64,000 bases of DNA from Acidobacteriota bacterium (GCA_014584695.1 JACTMI010000042.1:1-64000); one strand, 5' to 3'; shown: positions 32,580 to 42,478, numbered from the stretch's first letter. Notes: generated by a model not told the origin, from the letters alone. Numbers and translations are program-made.

Positions 32580-33803
32580 TCAGCCGGCGTAGAGCCGGAC
32601 TTCGCGCGCGATCCGGTCGCCCATCTCGAGCGCCGGGCCGAGCTCGGGGTGGCGGACGACGACATAGCCGTCGCCGACGATCGACAGCTTCCAGCTCCGG
32701 CGCGGCGCGCCCACCGGGGTCAGATCGACCTCGACGACGAAGGGCCCGAACTGCGCCAAGAGCGGCTCGAGCCCGACGATGCGCTGGATCCGCCCCTCGC
32801 CTTGGGCCCGCTTGAAGGTGCAGACCACGTTCCACTTGCGCTCGAAGCGCCGCTCCACCCGACCGCGGCAGACCGCCTCCGCCCAGCCGAGGTAAGTGTC
32901 GTTGTCGGTGCAGTAGTTCATGACGTCGACCGTCCGGGCGCCGGGCGGCCGGCCGCCGATCTCGCCGAACACCACCTCGCCGTCGGGTTTGCGGTACCAC
33001 TCCATGTGGGTGAAGCCGGTGCGGAAGCCGAGCGCGCGCAGCACCTCGCGCCCCATCCGCCGCCCCCCCTCGAGGTCGGGCTGATCCAGGTTGCGGACGC
33101 CCACGGTCTGCGGGCTGATCCATTCGTTCTGCCGCTGCACCAGGGGCCGCGGGCGGTACCAGCAGACGTTCTCGAAGTAGAGCTCCCCTTCGGCGCAGAT
33201 GGTGTCGAAGGTGAACTCCTCGCCCTCGATGAACTCCTCGACCGAGACCTCGGAAACGTGCCTGACCATCCCCAGCGCGCGCTCGAGCTCGGCTCTGGAG
33301 GCACAGCGATGGGTGTCGGCCGAGCCGGCGCCGGCGATCGGCTTGACGATCAGCGGGTAGCCGACCCGCTCGGCCGCGTCGCGCACCTGATCCTCGGTCG
33401 AGGCCCGGTAGTGGCGCGGGGTGCGGATTCCGGCGGCGTCGAGCCGCTGCTTCATGACCTCCTTGTCGCGAAAGGGCACCGTCTGCTCGACGTTCATGCC
33501 CGGCGCTCCGATCGCCTCGCGCAGCCTGGCGGCCAGGATCATGCCCGGCTCCCACAGGCACTCGACGCGGTCGATCCGCACCTGCCGCGTCAGCTTCTGG
33601 ACCTCGCGCACCACAGCCGCTTCGTCCCACAGGTTGCGGACTTGAAGGTGGTGCGCGAGGTGTTCGCGCGCCATCGGCGGCAGCGCTTCCTTCGGCTGGT
33701 CGCCGAGACCGATGACGCGCGCGCCCACCCGCGCCAGACCGCGCGTGAACAGCGGCATCTCCGCCGGATACCCGGGCGAGATCATCAGGACGTTGAGGGT
33801 CAT
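32580..33803 (-). CDS. ATP-grasp domain protein (triad member 1)
   Basis: MTLNVLMISPGYPAEMPLFTRGLARVGARVIGLGDQP...YPLIVKPIAGAGSADTHR...VEEFIEGEEFTFDT...GEIGGRPPGA. Confidence 0.9.
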   Translation of the reverse strand: MTLNVLMISPGYPAEMPLFTRGLARVGARVIGLGDQPKEALPPMAREHLAHHLQVRNLWDEAAVVREVQKLTRQVRIDRVECLWEPGMILAARLREAIGAPGMNVEQTVPFRDKEVMKQRLDAAGIRTPRHYRASTEDQVRDAAERVGYPLIVKPIAGAGSADTHRCASRAELERALGMVRHVSEVSVEEFIEGEEFTFDTICAEGELYFENVCWYRPRPLVQRQNEWISPQTVGVRNLDQPDLEGGRRMGREVLRALGFRTGFTHMEWYRKPDGEVVFGEIGGRPPGARTVDVMNYCTDNDTYLGWAEAVCRGRVERRFERKWNVVCTFKRAQGEGRIQRIVGLEPLLAQFGPFVVEVDLTPVGAPRRSWKLSIVGDGYVVVRHPELGPALEMGDRIAREVRLYAG

Positions 33804-35023
33804 CCCAGCTCCACGCGAACGGTCGAGATCAGCCGCCGCAACCCCTCCTCGACGACGCGCGTCTCGGGGTGGCGCAGGATCACGTAGCCGTCGCCTTCGT
33901 AGCTCGACGAGGGGGTCGCGCCGGGGCGCGGCGAGCGCTTCTCCACCACCAGCGAGCCGAGCTCGCGCAGCGCCTGCTCGAGGCCGTGGACGGCGCGGAT
34001 TCGCCCCTGTCCCTGGCCCCGCAGGTAGGCGCAACCGGCCGCGAAGCGCCGCGTCGGCGGCTCGAAGCTCTCGAGCGCGACCAGGCGCCCCCACGAGCGG
34101 TAGAAATCGACGTCGTGGGCGTAGGAGATCAGCGACGTGATCTGCGCGCCCGGCGGGCGCGCGCCCACTTCCGAGATCATGATCCGCCCGTCGGGCCGCC
34201 GGAACCACTCCATGTGGGAGAGGCCGGTGTCCATGCCGAGCACCTCGAGCGCCCGGAAGGCGACGCGGCGGATGTCGTCGAAGCGCGCGTGGTCGATCTC
34301 GCGCGGCACCAGCACGCACCACTGGATCCACGGCGTGTCGACGACGTGGAGCGGCGCCGGCAGGTAGTGGGAGAGCGAGTGCCAGACCGCGCGGCCGTGG
34401 ATCGAGACGGCGTCGAAGGAGTACTCCTCGCCGGTGACGAACTCCTCGATCACGGCCGGGCGCTCGGGCGCCGGCCGCGTCGCGGCGAGCGCGGCACGCA
34501 GGTCCTCCGGCCCGGAGAGGCGATAGGTGCTCTTGGCGCCGGCGCCGGCCACCGGCTTGAGCACCGCCGGAAAGCCGACTTCGCGCGCGAATTCCAGCGC
34601 CGAGCGCTCGTCGAGCACGCGGGCGTGGCGGGCGCACGGCAGCCCGGCGCGCGAGAGCACCTCTTTCATCCGCGCCTTGTCGCGGAAGTTGCGCGCCGTC
34701 TCGGCCCCCATGCCCTCGATGCCGAGGGCGTCGCGGACCTCGCCGAGCGGAACCTGGAGCTGTTCGAGCGCGCCGACCAGCCGGTCGATCCGCCCGCCCC
34801 ACTCGCGCGCGATGGCCCGGGTGGCGTCGGCGATCCGCTGCGGGTCGAGGCCGTCCTCGATGCGGCGGTGGGCGTCGAGCCGGGCGCGCAGCGCGGGGGG
34901 GAGCTTCTCGGCCGGGTCCTGGCTGATGAGGCCGGTGCGCACGCCGGGCAGCGAGGCCACCGCGTCGACGAAGCGCAGCGTGGTGTCGAGAAAGAAGGGC
35001 GCGGCGAAGACGACGTTCGGCAT
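33800..35023 (-). CDS. ATP-grasp domain protein (triad member 2, divergent)
   Basis: MPNVVFAAPFFLDTTLRFVDAVASLPGVRTGLISQDP...FPAVLKPVAGAGAKSTYR...IEEFVTGEEYSFDAV...SEVGARPPGAQ. Confidence 0.9.
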   Translation of the reverse strand: MPNVVFAAPFFLDTTLRFVDAVASLPGVRTGLISQDPAEKLPPALRARLDAHRRIEDGLDPQRIADATRAIAREWGGRIDRLVGALEQLQVPLGEVRDALGIEGMGAETARNFRDKARMKEVLSRAGLPCARHARVLDERSALEFAREVGFPAVLKPVAGAGAKSTYRLSGPEDLRAALAATRPAPERPAVIEEFVTGEEYSFDAVSIHGRAVWHSLSHYLPAPLHVVDTPWIQWCVLVPREIDHARFDDIRRVAFRALEVLGMDTGLSHMEWFRRPDGRIMISEVGARPPGAQITSLISYAHDVDFYRSWGRLVALESFEPPTRRFAAGCAYLRGQGQGRIRAVHGLEQALRELGSLVVEKRSPRPGATPSSSYEGDGYVILRHPETRVVEEGLRRLISTVRVELG

Positions 35024-35030
35024 GGCCTCC

Positions 35031-36254
35031 TCAAGCGGCGTAGAGCCGCACCTCGCTGCCGAACTCGTCCGCCATGGCGAGCGCGGTCGCGAGGTCGGGG
35101 TGGCGCAGGACGAGGAAGCCGTCCGACACCAGGGTCTGCTTCCAATTGCGCCGCGCGGCCCCCACCGGCAGCAGATTGTCCCAGACGATCGCGCCGCCGT
35201 GCCGACGCCGGAACTCGTCCAGGCCGTCGATGCGCGCGATGCGACCCTCGCCCTCGGCGCGCTTGTAGACGTTGACGACGTTGAAGCGCCGCCGCACCGG
35301 TTCCTCGAAGCGCCCGGCCACCACCGCCGCGGCCCAACCGCGGAAGACGTCGATGTCGCAGGCGTAGTTCATCTGGTCGACCTGGTGGGCACCCGGCGGG
35401 CGGCCGCCGATCTCGCCGAAGACCACCTCGCCATCGCTCTTGAGATACCACTCCATGTGGGTGAACCCGGATTCGAAACCGAGTGCCTCGAGCACCGCGT
35501 ATCCCATCCTGACGCCGCCCGCGAGCGCCCTCTGGTCCGGGTGCCGGAGAGCAACGACCTGCGGGCTGATCCACTCGTTGGTGCGTGCGACCAGCGGCCG
35601 CGGCCGGTACCAGGCGACGTTGTAGTAGGCCGGCACGCCGCCGATCGAGACGGTGTCGAAGGTGTACTCCTCGCCGTCGACGAACTCCTCGACCGAGACC
35701 TCTTCGAGGTGCCTCACCGCGGCCGCCGCGCTCGCCAGCTCCTCCCGGTCCTCGACCCGGTGGGTGTCCGCGGAGCCGGCGCCGGCGATCGGCTTGACGA
35801 TGAGCGGGAAGCCGATCCGCTCGGCCGCCTCCCAGATCGCCGCCTGGCCGCGCGCGGCCAGGTGGCGCGGCGTCCGGATCCCGGCGGCGTCGAGCGCCCG
35901 CTTCATCCGCTCCTTGTCGCGAAAGGGGATCGTCCGCTCGACCGACAGCCCCGGCGCGCCGAGCGCTTCGCGCAAGCGCGCGGCGAGCAGCATGCCGGGC
36001 TCCCACAGGCACTCGACCCGGTCGACTCCGCGCGCCGCCGCCGGCCACTCCCGCACCGCCTCGACCACCCCCGCCTCGTCCCACAGCGACGGCACCCGCA
36101 GGTAGCCCGCGAGCGACCCCTGCACCCGTTCCGGCAGCCCGCGCTCCGGCCCGTCCCCGACCCCCAGCACCCGCGCGCCCACCTCCCCCAGACCGCGCAC
36201 GAAGTGCGGCATTTCGCTGGGATACCCCGGAGAGACGAACAGAACGGTTTTCAC
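35031..36254 (-). CDS. ATP-grasp domain protein (triad member 3, close paralogue of member 1)
   Basis: GTG start; VKTVLFVSPGYPSEMPHFVRGLGEVGARVLGVGDGP...FPLIVKPIAGAGSADTHR...VEEFVDGEEYTFDTV...GEIGGRPPGAH. Confidence 0.9.
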   Translation of the reverse strand: MKTVLFVSPGYPSEMPHFVRGLGEVGARVLGVGDGPERGLPERVQGSLAGYLRVPSLWDEAGVVEAVREWPAAARGVDRVECLWEPGMLLAARLREALGAPGLSVERTIPFRDKERMKRALDAAGIRTPRHLAARGQAAIWEAAERIGFPLIVKPIAGAGSADTHRVEDREELASAAAAVRHLEEVSVEEFVDGEEYTFDTVSIGGVPAYYNVAWYRPRPLVARTNEWISPQVVALRHPDQRALAGGVRMGYAVLEALGFESGFTHMEWYLKSDGEVVFGEIGGRPPGAHQVDQMNYACDIDVFRGWAAAVVAGRFEEPVRRRFNVVNVYKRAEGEGRIARIDGLDEFRRRHGGAIVWDNLLPVGAARRNWKQTLVSDGFLVLRHPDLATALAMADEFGSEVRLYAA

Positions 36255-36327
36255 GGCGGCGACCTCGGCACGAGGCGGCGCGAGTATAGCGAAGGCCGAG
36301 GCGACCCCCGATGCTAGGATCTCGCCA

Positions 36328-37461
36328 ATGGCGAGCGAGGAGACGGAGGCGCGGTTCGCGGCCTTCGCCGAGCGGGTCGAGGGGACCTCGCCGCGCGGGC
36401 GGTGGCTGGTGATGACGCACGACAACCCGGACCCCGACGCGCTCGCCGCCACGGCGGTGCTCGCGCTGGTGCTCCGGCGCCGCTTTCGCCGGCGGACCAC
36501 GGTCGCCTACGGCGGCATCATCGGGCGAGCCGAGAACCGCGAGATGGTGCGCAGCCTGAAGCTCGAGCTCTCCCACCTCCGTTACCTGAAGCGCCGGGAC
36601 TACCAGTACTTCGCGCTGGTCGACTGCCAGCCCTGGACGGGCAATTCGCAGCTGCCGCGCGGCATCGTCCCCGAGGTGGTGATCGACCACCACCCGCTGC
36701 GCAAGGCCACCCTCGAGGCACCCTTCGTCGACGTGCGGCCGGAGTACGGCGCCACGGCCACCATCCTGGCCGAGTACCTGGAAGCGGCGGGGATCCAGCC
36801 CACGCGGGCGGTCGCGACCGGCCTGATCTACGCCATCCGCTCGGAAACACAGGACTTCGGGCGCGAAGCCGCGGGACCCGACCACGCCGCCTACGACCGC
36901 CTGCTGCCGCGCGTCGACCGCCGGCTGCTGGCGAAGATCCAGACCGCGCGGCTCCCCTTCTCCTACTTCCAGATCCTCCACCGCGGGCTCGAAGGGCTGC
37001 TCGGCACCGGCAACCTGGTCATCTCGCACCTGGGGCGGGTCGATCAACCCGACATCGTGCCCGAGATCGCCGACCTTCTGCTGCGCATGGAAGGCAAGAC
37101 CTGGTCGCTCTGCACCGGGACCTTCGGCGAGCGCCTCTATCTCTCGATCCGGACCACCAACCAGCGCGCCGACGCCGGCAACCTGATGCGCCGGCTGATC
37201 CGGTCGCGCGGCAAGGGGGGCGGCCACGGCACCATGGCCGGCGGCTTTCTCGAGATCGGTGATCCGTCGTCCGAGGCGGCCCGGGCGATGGAACGGGGCG
37301 TCGCCCGCCGTTTCGCTTCGGCCCTGGGCAAGAACCCCGACAAGGTGCAACCGCTCGAGATCGAGCGCGCGCGCCCGCCGCGAGAGGTCCCGGCGGAGGC
37401 CGTCGCCGCCGAGCCGCGCGACCGCGAAGCCGTCAATCGGACGCCGACTCCGGAACGATGA
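36328..37461 (+). CDS. DHH/DHHA1-family phosphoesterase (NrnA-like)
   Basis: WLVMTHDNPDPDALAATAVLALVL; VVIDHHPLRK; C-terminal GGGHGTMAGGF. Confidence 0.9.
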   Translation: MASEETEARFAAFAERVEGTSPRGRWLVMTHDNPDPDALAATAVLALVLRRRFRRRTTVAYGGIIGRAENREMVRSLKLELSHLRYLKRRDYQYFALVDCQPWTGNSQLPRGIVPEVVIDHHPLRKATLEAPFVDVRPEYGATATILAEYLEAAGIQPTRAVATGLIYAIRSETQDFGREAAGPDHAAYDRLLPRVDRRLLAKIQTARLPFSYFQILHRGLEGLLGTGNLVISHLGRVDQPDIVPEIADLLLRMEGKTWSLCTGTFGERLYLSIRTTNQRADAGNLMRRLIRSRGKGGGHGTMAGGFLEIGDPSSEAARAMERGVARRFASALGKNPDKVQPLEIERARPPREVPAEAVAAEPRDREAVNRTPTPER

Positions 37462-39749
37462 CCGACGATCCGAAGCGACCCGCGCGCCGGCGGTCTCCTC
37501 GCCCGGTCGCGCCGCCGCCGCCCGAAGTGGGGCCGGAGTCCGAACCGGCGGGGGTGACGTCGGAGTCGCCGCCGGCGGCGAGCTCGGAATCGGAAGAGAA
37601 GCCGAAGAAGCGAAAGGCAAGAAGCCCAGAGAAGGCGAAGGCAGCAGGGCGAGAGTCGCGGGGGCGAGGCGACGTCGCGGGCGAGGCGCCGGCGAAGGCG
37701 GGCCAGGCCGGGGGCAAGAGCCGGAGCGGGCGTGCGACCGGTGTCGAGACCTCCGGTCGAGCGGCCGGCAGAGGGCGCAAGGCTCGGCCGCCGAAGCGCA
37801 CGCGCGCCGCCCCGGATGGCGGCTCGCCTCAGCCCGAGGTATCGCCGGCGCCGGTCGCAGTCGGGCCGCTGCCGGCAGGGGCCGAGCTGCCGGAGTCGGC
37901 CCTCGGTCGCGCGGTCGAATCGGAGGCCGCCGCGGCAGCGGCAGCGGCGCTCGAGAGTCCGGCGCCGGAGGGTCGGGTGTCCGAGGGTCCCCCGACCGAC
38001 TCCGAGATCGAGGCTCCGGCACCGGCGCCCGAGCCGCCGCCGCGCAGCGTCCTGACCACGGTTCCCGGGGCCGCTCCGCCACTGGTCGGAATCGCGCGGG
38101 AGGAGCTGCTGGCGCAGTTCGAGCGGCGGCCGGCGCTCGAGCCGATCCGTCCGGAGGCCGGAAAGACGCCTGCCCCGGCGGCGCCGGGGGCACCGCGGCG
38201 GCTCGCCTTCGTCCTCCACATGCACCTGCCCTGGGTGCTGGGTCACGGCACCTGGCCGCACGGCGAGGACTGGCTGGCGGAGGCGGTCACCCACTGCTAC
38301 CTGCCGCTCTTGGGCGCCTTTCGCCGCCTGGCGGACCGGGGGCGCCGGCACCTGGCGACCGTCTCGGTGACGCCGGTGGTGGGCGCCATGCTCGCCGATC
38401 GGCGCGGCGCCGCCGCGGTCGACCGCTACCTGGCCGAGCGGACCAAAGCGGCCTGGGAGAGCCGCAAGGTCCATCCCCTGGCGCTCTGGTGGCACGGCGA
38501 GTTCGAGCGCCTGCGCGCGCTCTGGGATGCCTTCGATCACGATCTGGTCCGCGCCCTGGCCGATCTCGCCGAGCGCGAGGCGATCGAGCTCTCGACCTCC
38601 GCCGGTGCCCACCTCTACCTGCCGCTCGCCCACAGCGCCAAGACGATCCGGCTCGCGCTGCGCGCCGGCCGCGAGCTGCACCGCGAGCTGTTCGGTTTCG
38701 ACCCGCGCGGCTGCTGGATGCCGGAGTGCGCCTACCGCCCGGGCGGCCCCTGGCGCCACCCAGTGACCGGCGCCAGCGAGGAGAACCGGGCCGGCAACGA
38801 GGACTTTCTGCGCGAGCAGGGGCTCGCCTGGACCGTGCTCGACTCCCACCTGGTCCGCGCCGGCGATCCCGCTTTTCCCTACGGCAGCGACCTGTCGCCG
38901 GAGGAGGTGGTCGAGCCGGCCGGTCCCCACCCCCGCCCCTACTGGATCCGCCAGAGCCCGGTGGCGGCCTTCCTGCGCGACGCGCGCAGCGCCGCCCAGG
39001 TCTGGTCCCGTCACGGCGGCTATCCCGGGGCCGGCGACTTCCTCGACTTCCACAAGCGCCAATGGCCCTCCGGCCTCCGCCTCTGGCGGGTCACCGGCGC
39101 GGAGGTCGACCTCGGCGACAAGCTCGTCTATTGGCCGGACTTGGCGCGCGAGCGGGCGCTCCAGCAGGCCGAGCACTTCGTCGCCCTGACCGCCGGTCTC
39201 GACGGCATGGACGGCGGTGTCATCTGCGCCCCCTTCGACATGGAGCTGTTCGGGCACTGGTGGTTCGAGGGGCCGATCTGGCTGGAGCGGGTGCTCGAGC
39301 TGACGGCGCCTTCGGAGCGCGTCGCCGCGACCACGCCCGCGCGCGAGCTCGAAGCGCGCCCGGCCCTCCGCCGCGCCTTCTTCGACGAAGGTTCGTGGGG
39401 CGCGGGTGGCGACCACCGGGTCTGGGTCAACCCGCAGACCGACTGGTTCTGGCACGAGCTCGGCGACCTCGAACGGCGCGCTTTCGCCGCCGCGCGCTGG
39501 GGCGGCTCGCGCAAGTGGCGGCGCGGCATCCTCAACCAGCTGCTGCTCGCCGCCGCCTCGGACTGGCCTTTCCTGGTCACCATGGGAACCGGCGGCGACT
39601 ACGCCTCCGAGCGCTTCCGCGAGCACGCCTCCCGCCTGCGCGAGCTGGTGGAGCTCGGCCCCCGCGCGCGCGTGCTGCCCTCCTGGGTCGACGCCGATCT
39701 CCCCTTCCCCGACATCGAACCGGAGTGGGCGCGCCCGCCGGAAGACTGA
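37458..39749 (+). CDS. GH57-family 1,4-alpha-glucan branching enzyme-like protein with ~240-aa low-complexity N-terminus
   Basis: RRLAFVLHMHLPWVLGHGTWPHGEDWL; CWMPECAYRPGG; GVICAPFDMELFGHWWFEGP; N-terminus Pro/Ala/Lys/Glu rich. Confidence 0.88.
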   Translation: MTDDPKRPARRRSPRPVAPPPPEVGPESEPAGVTSESPPAASSESEEKPKKRKARSPEKAKAAGRESRGRGDVAGEAPAKAGQAGGKSRSGRATGVETSGRAAGRGRKARPPKRTRAAPDGGSPQPEVSPAPVAVGPLPAGAELPESALGRAVESEAAAAAAAALESPAPEGRVSEGPPTDSEIEAPAPAPEPPPRSVLTTVPGAAPPLVGIAREELLAQFERRPALEPIRPEAGKTPAPAAPGAPRRLAFVLHMHLPWVLGHGTWPHGEDWLAEAVTHCYLPLLGAFRRLADRGRRHLATVSVTPVVGAMLADRRGAAAVDRYLAERTKAAWESRKVHPLALWWHGEFERLRALWDAFDHDLVRALADLAEREAIELSTSAGAHLYLPLAHSAKTIRLALRAGRELHRELFGFDPRGCWMPECAYRPGGPWRHPVTGASEENRAGNEDFLREQGLAWTVLDSHLVRAGDPAFPYGSDLSPEEVVEPAGPHPRPYWIRQSPVAAFLRDARSAAQVWSRHGGYPGAGDFLDFHKRQWPSGLRLWRVTGAEVDLGDKLVYWPDLARERALQQAEHFVALTAGLDGMDGGVICAPFDMELFGHWWFEGPIWLERVLELTAPSERVAATTPARELEARPALRRAFFDEGSWGAGGDHRVWVNPQTDWFWHELGDLERRAFAAARWGGSRKWRRGILNQLLLAAASDWPFLVTMGTGGDYASERFREHASRLRELVELGPRARVLPSWVDADLPFPDIEPEWARPPED

Positions 39750-39764
39750 CCGACCCGAGACACC

Positions 39765-41927
39765 ATGACACCAGCCTGGAAGAAGATCCCGCGACTCCAC
39801 GTCGGGGACATCGATCTGCCCCGCGAGGTCGCGGGCCTCTACGACCTCGCCTACAACCTCTGGTGGACCTGGACCCCCGAAGCGCGCCGGCTGTTCAGCC
39901 TGCTCGGCGGGCGCGCCTGGTCGACCTACCGAAATCCGGTCGAGGTCCTGATCACCTTCGACCGCGGCCACTGGCCGGAGCTGCTCGAAGACGACGCGTT
40001 CCTCGGCGTCTACCACTCGGTCACCCAGAAGCTCGAGCGCTACCTCGAGGGCGGCGACGAGACCTGGTTCGACCGCGCCGGAGCGGCTGCGGCCGCCGGC
40101 CCGATCGCCTACTTCTGCATGGAGTACGGCCTCCACCAGGCCCTCCCCCTGTACTCGGGCGGTCTCGGCGTGCTCGCCGGCGACCACCTGAAGAGCGCGA
40201 GCGACCTGGGCCTGCCGCTGGTCGGCGTCGGCCTGCTCTACCGGCACGGCTACTTCAGCCAGTCGATCGACGCCGACGGCCGGCAACAGCACAGCTACCC
40301 GGAGCACGACTTCTCGCGCCTGCCGATCCTGCGCGCTGCCGGGCCGACCGGGCGCGGCGTCGTCGTCACCGTCCCGTTTCCGGACCGCGAGATCCAGGCG
40401 CAGGTCTGGATCGCCCAGGTCGGCCGCGTGCCGCTGGTGCTGCTCGACACCGACGTGCCCCAGAACGACTCGGCGGACCGGCTGATCACCTCGATGCTCT
40501 ACACCGCCGGCCGCGAGATGCGGCTGGCGCAGGAGATCGTGCTGGGGATCGGCGGCGCGCGCGCGCTCGAGGCGCTGGCGATCGAGCCGGCGGTCTGGCA
40601 CCTCAACGAGGGCCACTCGTCGCTCCTGCAGTTCGATCGGATCCGCCGCGCGATGGCAGCGAACGGCCGCGACCTCGAGGCCGCGCTGGCCGACGTCCGC
40701 CGTCACACCGTCTTCACCACCCACACGCCGGTTCCAGCCGGCAACGAAGCCTTCGATCAGCCACTCGTCCGCCGCTACTTCGACGGCTGGTGGGCGGCTC
40801 TCGGCGTCCCCGCCGAGCGCTGGACCCAGCTCGGCAACAACGACCACGGCGAGCCCGGCCAACCTTTCAACCTGACCGCGCTGGCGGTGCGAACCAGCGC
40901 GCGGATCAACGGCGTGTCGAAGCTCAATGCCGAGGTGGCGGCCAAGATGTGGCTCCACCTGCTGCCCGAGTCGCTGCCCGCCGAGGAACGGATGCAGGCC
41001 ATCACCAACGGCGTCCACGCGCCGACCTGGACCGGCGTCGAGCTGCAGGAGCTGTTCGCCCGCTGGTTCGGCGAGGCCTGGCCCCGGGTGCTCGGGAGCG
41101 AGACCGGCCGCGTCGCGGTCGTCGAGGGGCGGGACGAGGACCTGTGGCTCGCCCACATGGCCCAGAAGCGGCGCCTGGCGCGCTTCCTGCGCGCCCGGCT
41201 GCGCAACCAGTTCGCGCGCCACGGCCTGTCGCCCGACGAGCTCCGGGTGGTCGAGCGGATGTTCGACCCCGAGGTTCTGACCATCGGCTTCGCCCGTCGC
41301 TTCGCCACCTACAAGCGGGCGGGGCTCCTCTTCTCCGACCTGATCCGGCTGCGGCGCCTGGTCGCCCACCCGGAGCGGCCGGTCCAGATCCTGCTCGCCG
41401 GCAAGGCCCACCCGGCCGACAAGCAGGGGCAGGAGCTGATCCAGCACCTGTTCCAGCTGTCGCAGTCGGAGCAGCTCAAGGGCCGGGTCTTCTTCGTCGA
41501 GGACTACGACCTGCGGGTCGGCCGCAAGCTGGTCCAAGGGGTCGACGTCTGGATGAACACGCCCCGCCGGCCGATGGAGGCCTCGGGCACCTCGGGCATG
41601 AAGGCGGCGATGAACGGCGCGCTGAACTGCTCGATCGCCGACGGCTGGTGGCCCGAGGGTTTCGACGGCCAGAACGGCTGGGTGATCGCCGGCAAGGAGT
41701 GCCCGGGCGACGACGCCGCCCAGGACCGGGAAGACGCCTCGGCGCTCTACCACCTGCTCGAGGAGGAGATCGTCCCGGCCTTCTACGAACGGGACGAGAA
41801 GGGCTTTCCCCGTCGCTGGATCGCCAGGATGAAGGAGGCGATCGCGACCATCACGCCCCGCTTCTCCTCCGACCGCATGGTCCGCGACTACACCGAGCGG
41901 GCCTACCTGCCGCTGCGGCGGGATTGA
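39765..41927 (+). CDS. glgP: alpha-glucan (glycogen/maltodextrin) phosphorylase, GT35
   Basis: LAYNLWWTWTPEARRLF; AYFCMEYGLHQALPLYSGGLGVLAGDHLKSASDLG; WHLNEGHSSL; FATYKRAGLLFSD; PRRPMEASGTSGMKAAMNGALNCSIADGWW. Confidence 0.97.
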   Translation: MTPAWKKIPRLHVGDIDLPREVAGLYDLAYNLWWTWTPEARRLFSLLGGRAWSTYRNPVEVLITFDRGHWPELLEDDAFLGVYHSVTQKLERYLEGGDETWFDRAGAAAAAGPIAYFCMEYGLHQALPLYSGGLGVLAGDHLKSASDLGLPLVGVGLLYRHGYFSQSIDADGRQQHSYPEHDFSRLPILRAAGPTGRGVVVTVPFPDREIQAQVWIAQVGRVPLVLLDTDVPQNDSADRLITSMLYTAGREMRLAQEIVLGIGGARALEALAIEPAVWHLNEGHSSLLQFDRIRRAMAANGRDLEAALADVRRHTVFTTHTPVPAGNEAFDQPLVRRYFDGWWAALGVPAERWTQLGNNDHGEPGQPFNLTALAVRTSARINGVSKLNAEVAAKMWLHLLPESLPAEERMQAITNGVHAPTWTGVELQELFARWFGEAWPRVLGSETGRVAVVEGRDEDLWLAHMAQKRRLARFLRARLRNQFARHGLSPDELRVVERMFDPEVLTIGFARRFATYKRAGLLFSDLIRLRRLVAHPERPVQILLAGKAHPADKQGQELIQHLFQLSQSEQLKGRVFFVEDYDLRVGRKLVQGVDVWMNTPRRPMEASGTSGMKAAMNGALNCSIADGWWPEGFDGQNGWVIAGKECPGDDAAQDREDASALYHLLEEEIVPAFYERDEKGFPRRWIARMKEAIATITPRFSSDRMVRDYTERAYLPLRRD

Positions 41928-42010
41928 CCGCCCCGCCGACGCCGCCACCCGCTCGCGCCGCGCGGCGGCATGGAGTATCTTGCCTTCCAGGCTCCTGAAA
42001 GGAGGATCCG

Positions 42011-42478
42011 ATGCTCCGACCGAGTCTCACGCTGTGGCTCGGGTGGTTCTGCGTCGCCCCGCTGGCGGCGACACCGACCGCTTCCAACCCCTCCCCCTCC
42101 CCCGCCGCCGAAGGTCCCCGCTGTGAAGAGCGCTCGCCCGCGGCCGCGAACGCTCGTCTCGTCGATCGGTCCGAAGTCGACGCCGCGACCCTGGCTCGCT
42201 GGCAGAGCCTGCGCGAGCAGGCCGCGCGGGCGATGCGAGTGCGCGCTTTCGCGCCCGGAGCCGATCCCGAGCCACTGACCGCCCGCCGCGCCGGCGGCTG
42301 GCTGGAGCACCAGGAAGCGCTGCGCGCCGAGGCCTACACGCGGGCGCCCGAGCGGCGCGCCGACGGCATGCTGGAACTCCGGCTCGACGGCGCCTTCCTC
42401 GAGCCGTTGCTGGTCGAGAGCGGCCCGGACGGCGCCGCGCGAATTCGCCACTCGCACGCCGCCTCCGAGGAGCGTTGA
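42011..42478 (+). CDS. small secreted hypothetical protein
   Basis: GGAGG RBS, signal peptide MLRPSLTLWLGWFCVAPLAATPTA; directly upstream of a metalloprotease gene. Confidence 0.6.
   Translation: MLRPSLTLWLGWFCVAPLAATPTASNPSPSPAAEGPRCEERSPAAANARLVDRSEVDAATLARWQSLREQAARAMRVRAFAPGADPEPLTARRAGGWLEHQEALRAEAYTRAPERRADGMLELRLDGAFLEPLLVESGPDGAARIRHSHAASEER

Noticed and set aside
34666-38193. 1175-aa minus-strand ORF
   Set aside because: Overlaps ATP-grasp genes in the wrong frame and the DHH/GH57 genes antisense; no motif.
37137-41948. 1603-aa minus-strand ORF
   Set aside because: Lies antisense to clear DHH, GH57 and glycogen phosphorylase genes; biased Arg/Gly/Leu/Val composition with no domain motif; expected in very high-GC DNA.
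37259-41998. 1579-aa plus-strand ORF
   Set aside because: Shifted-frame shadow of the GH57 and glgP genes; Arg/Pro/Ala rich with no recognisable motif.
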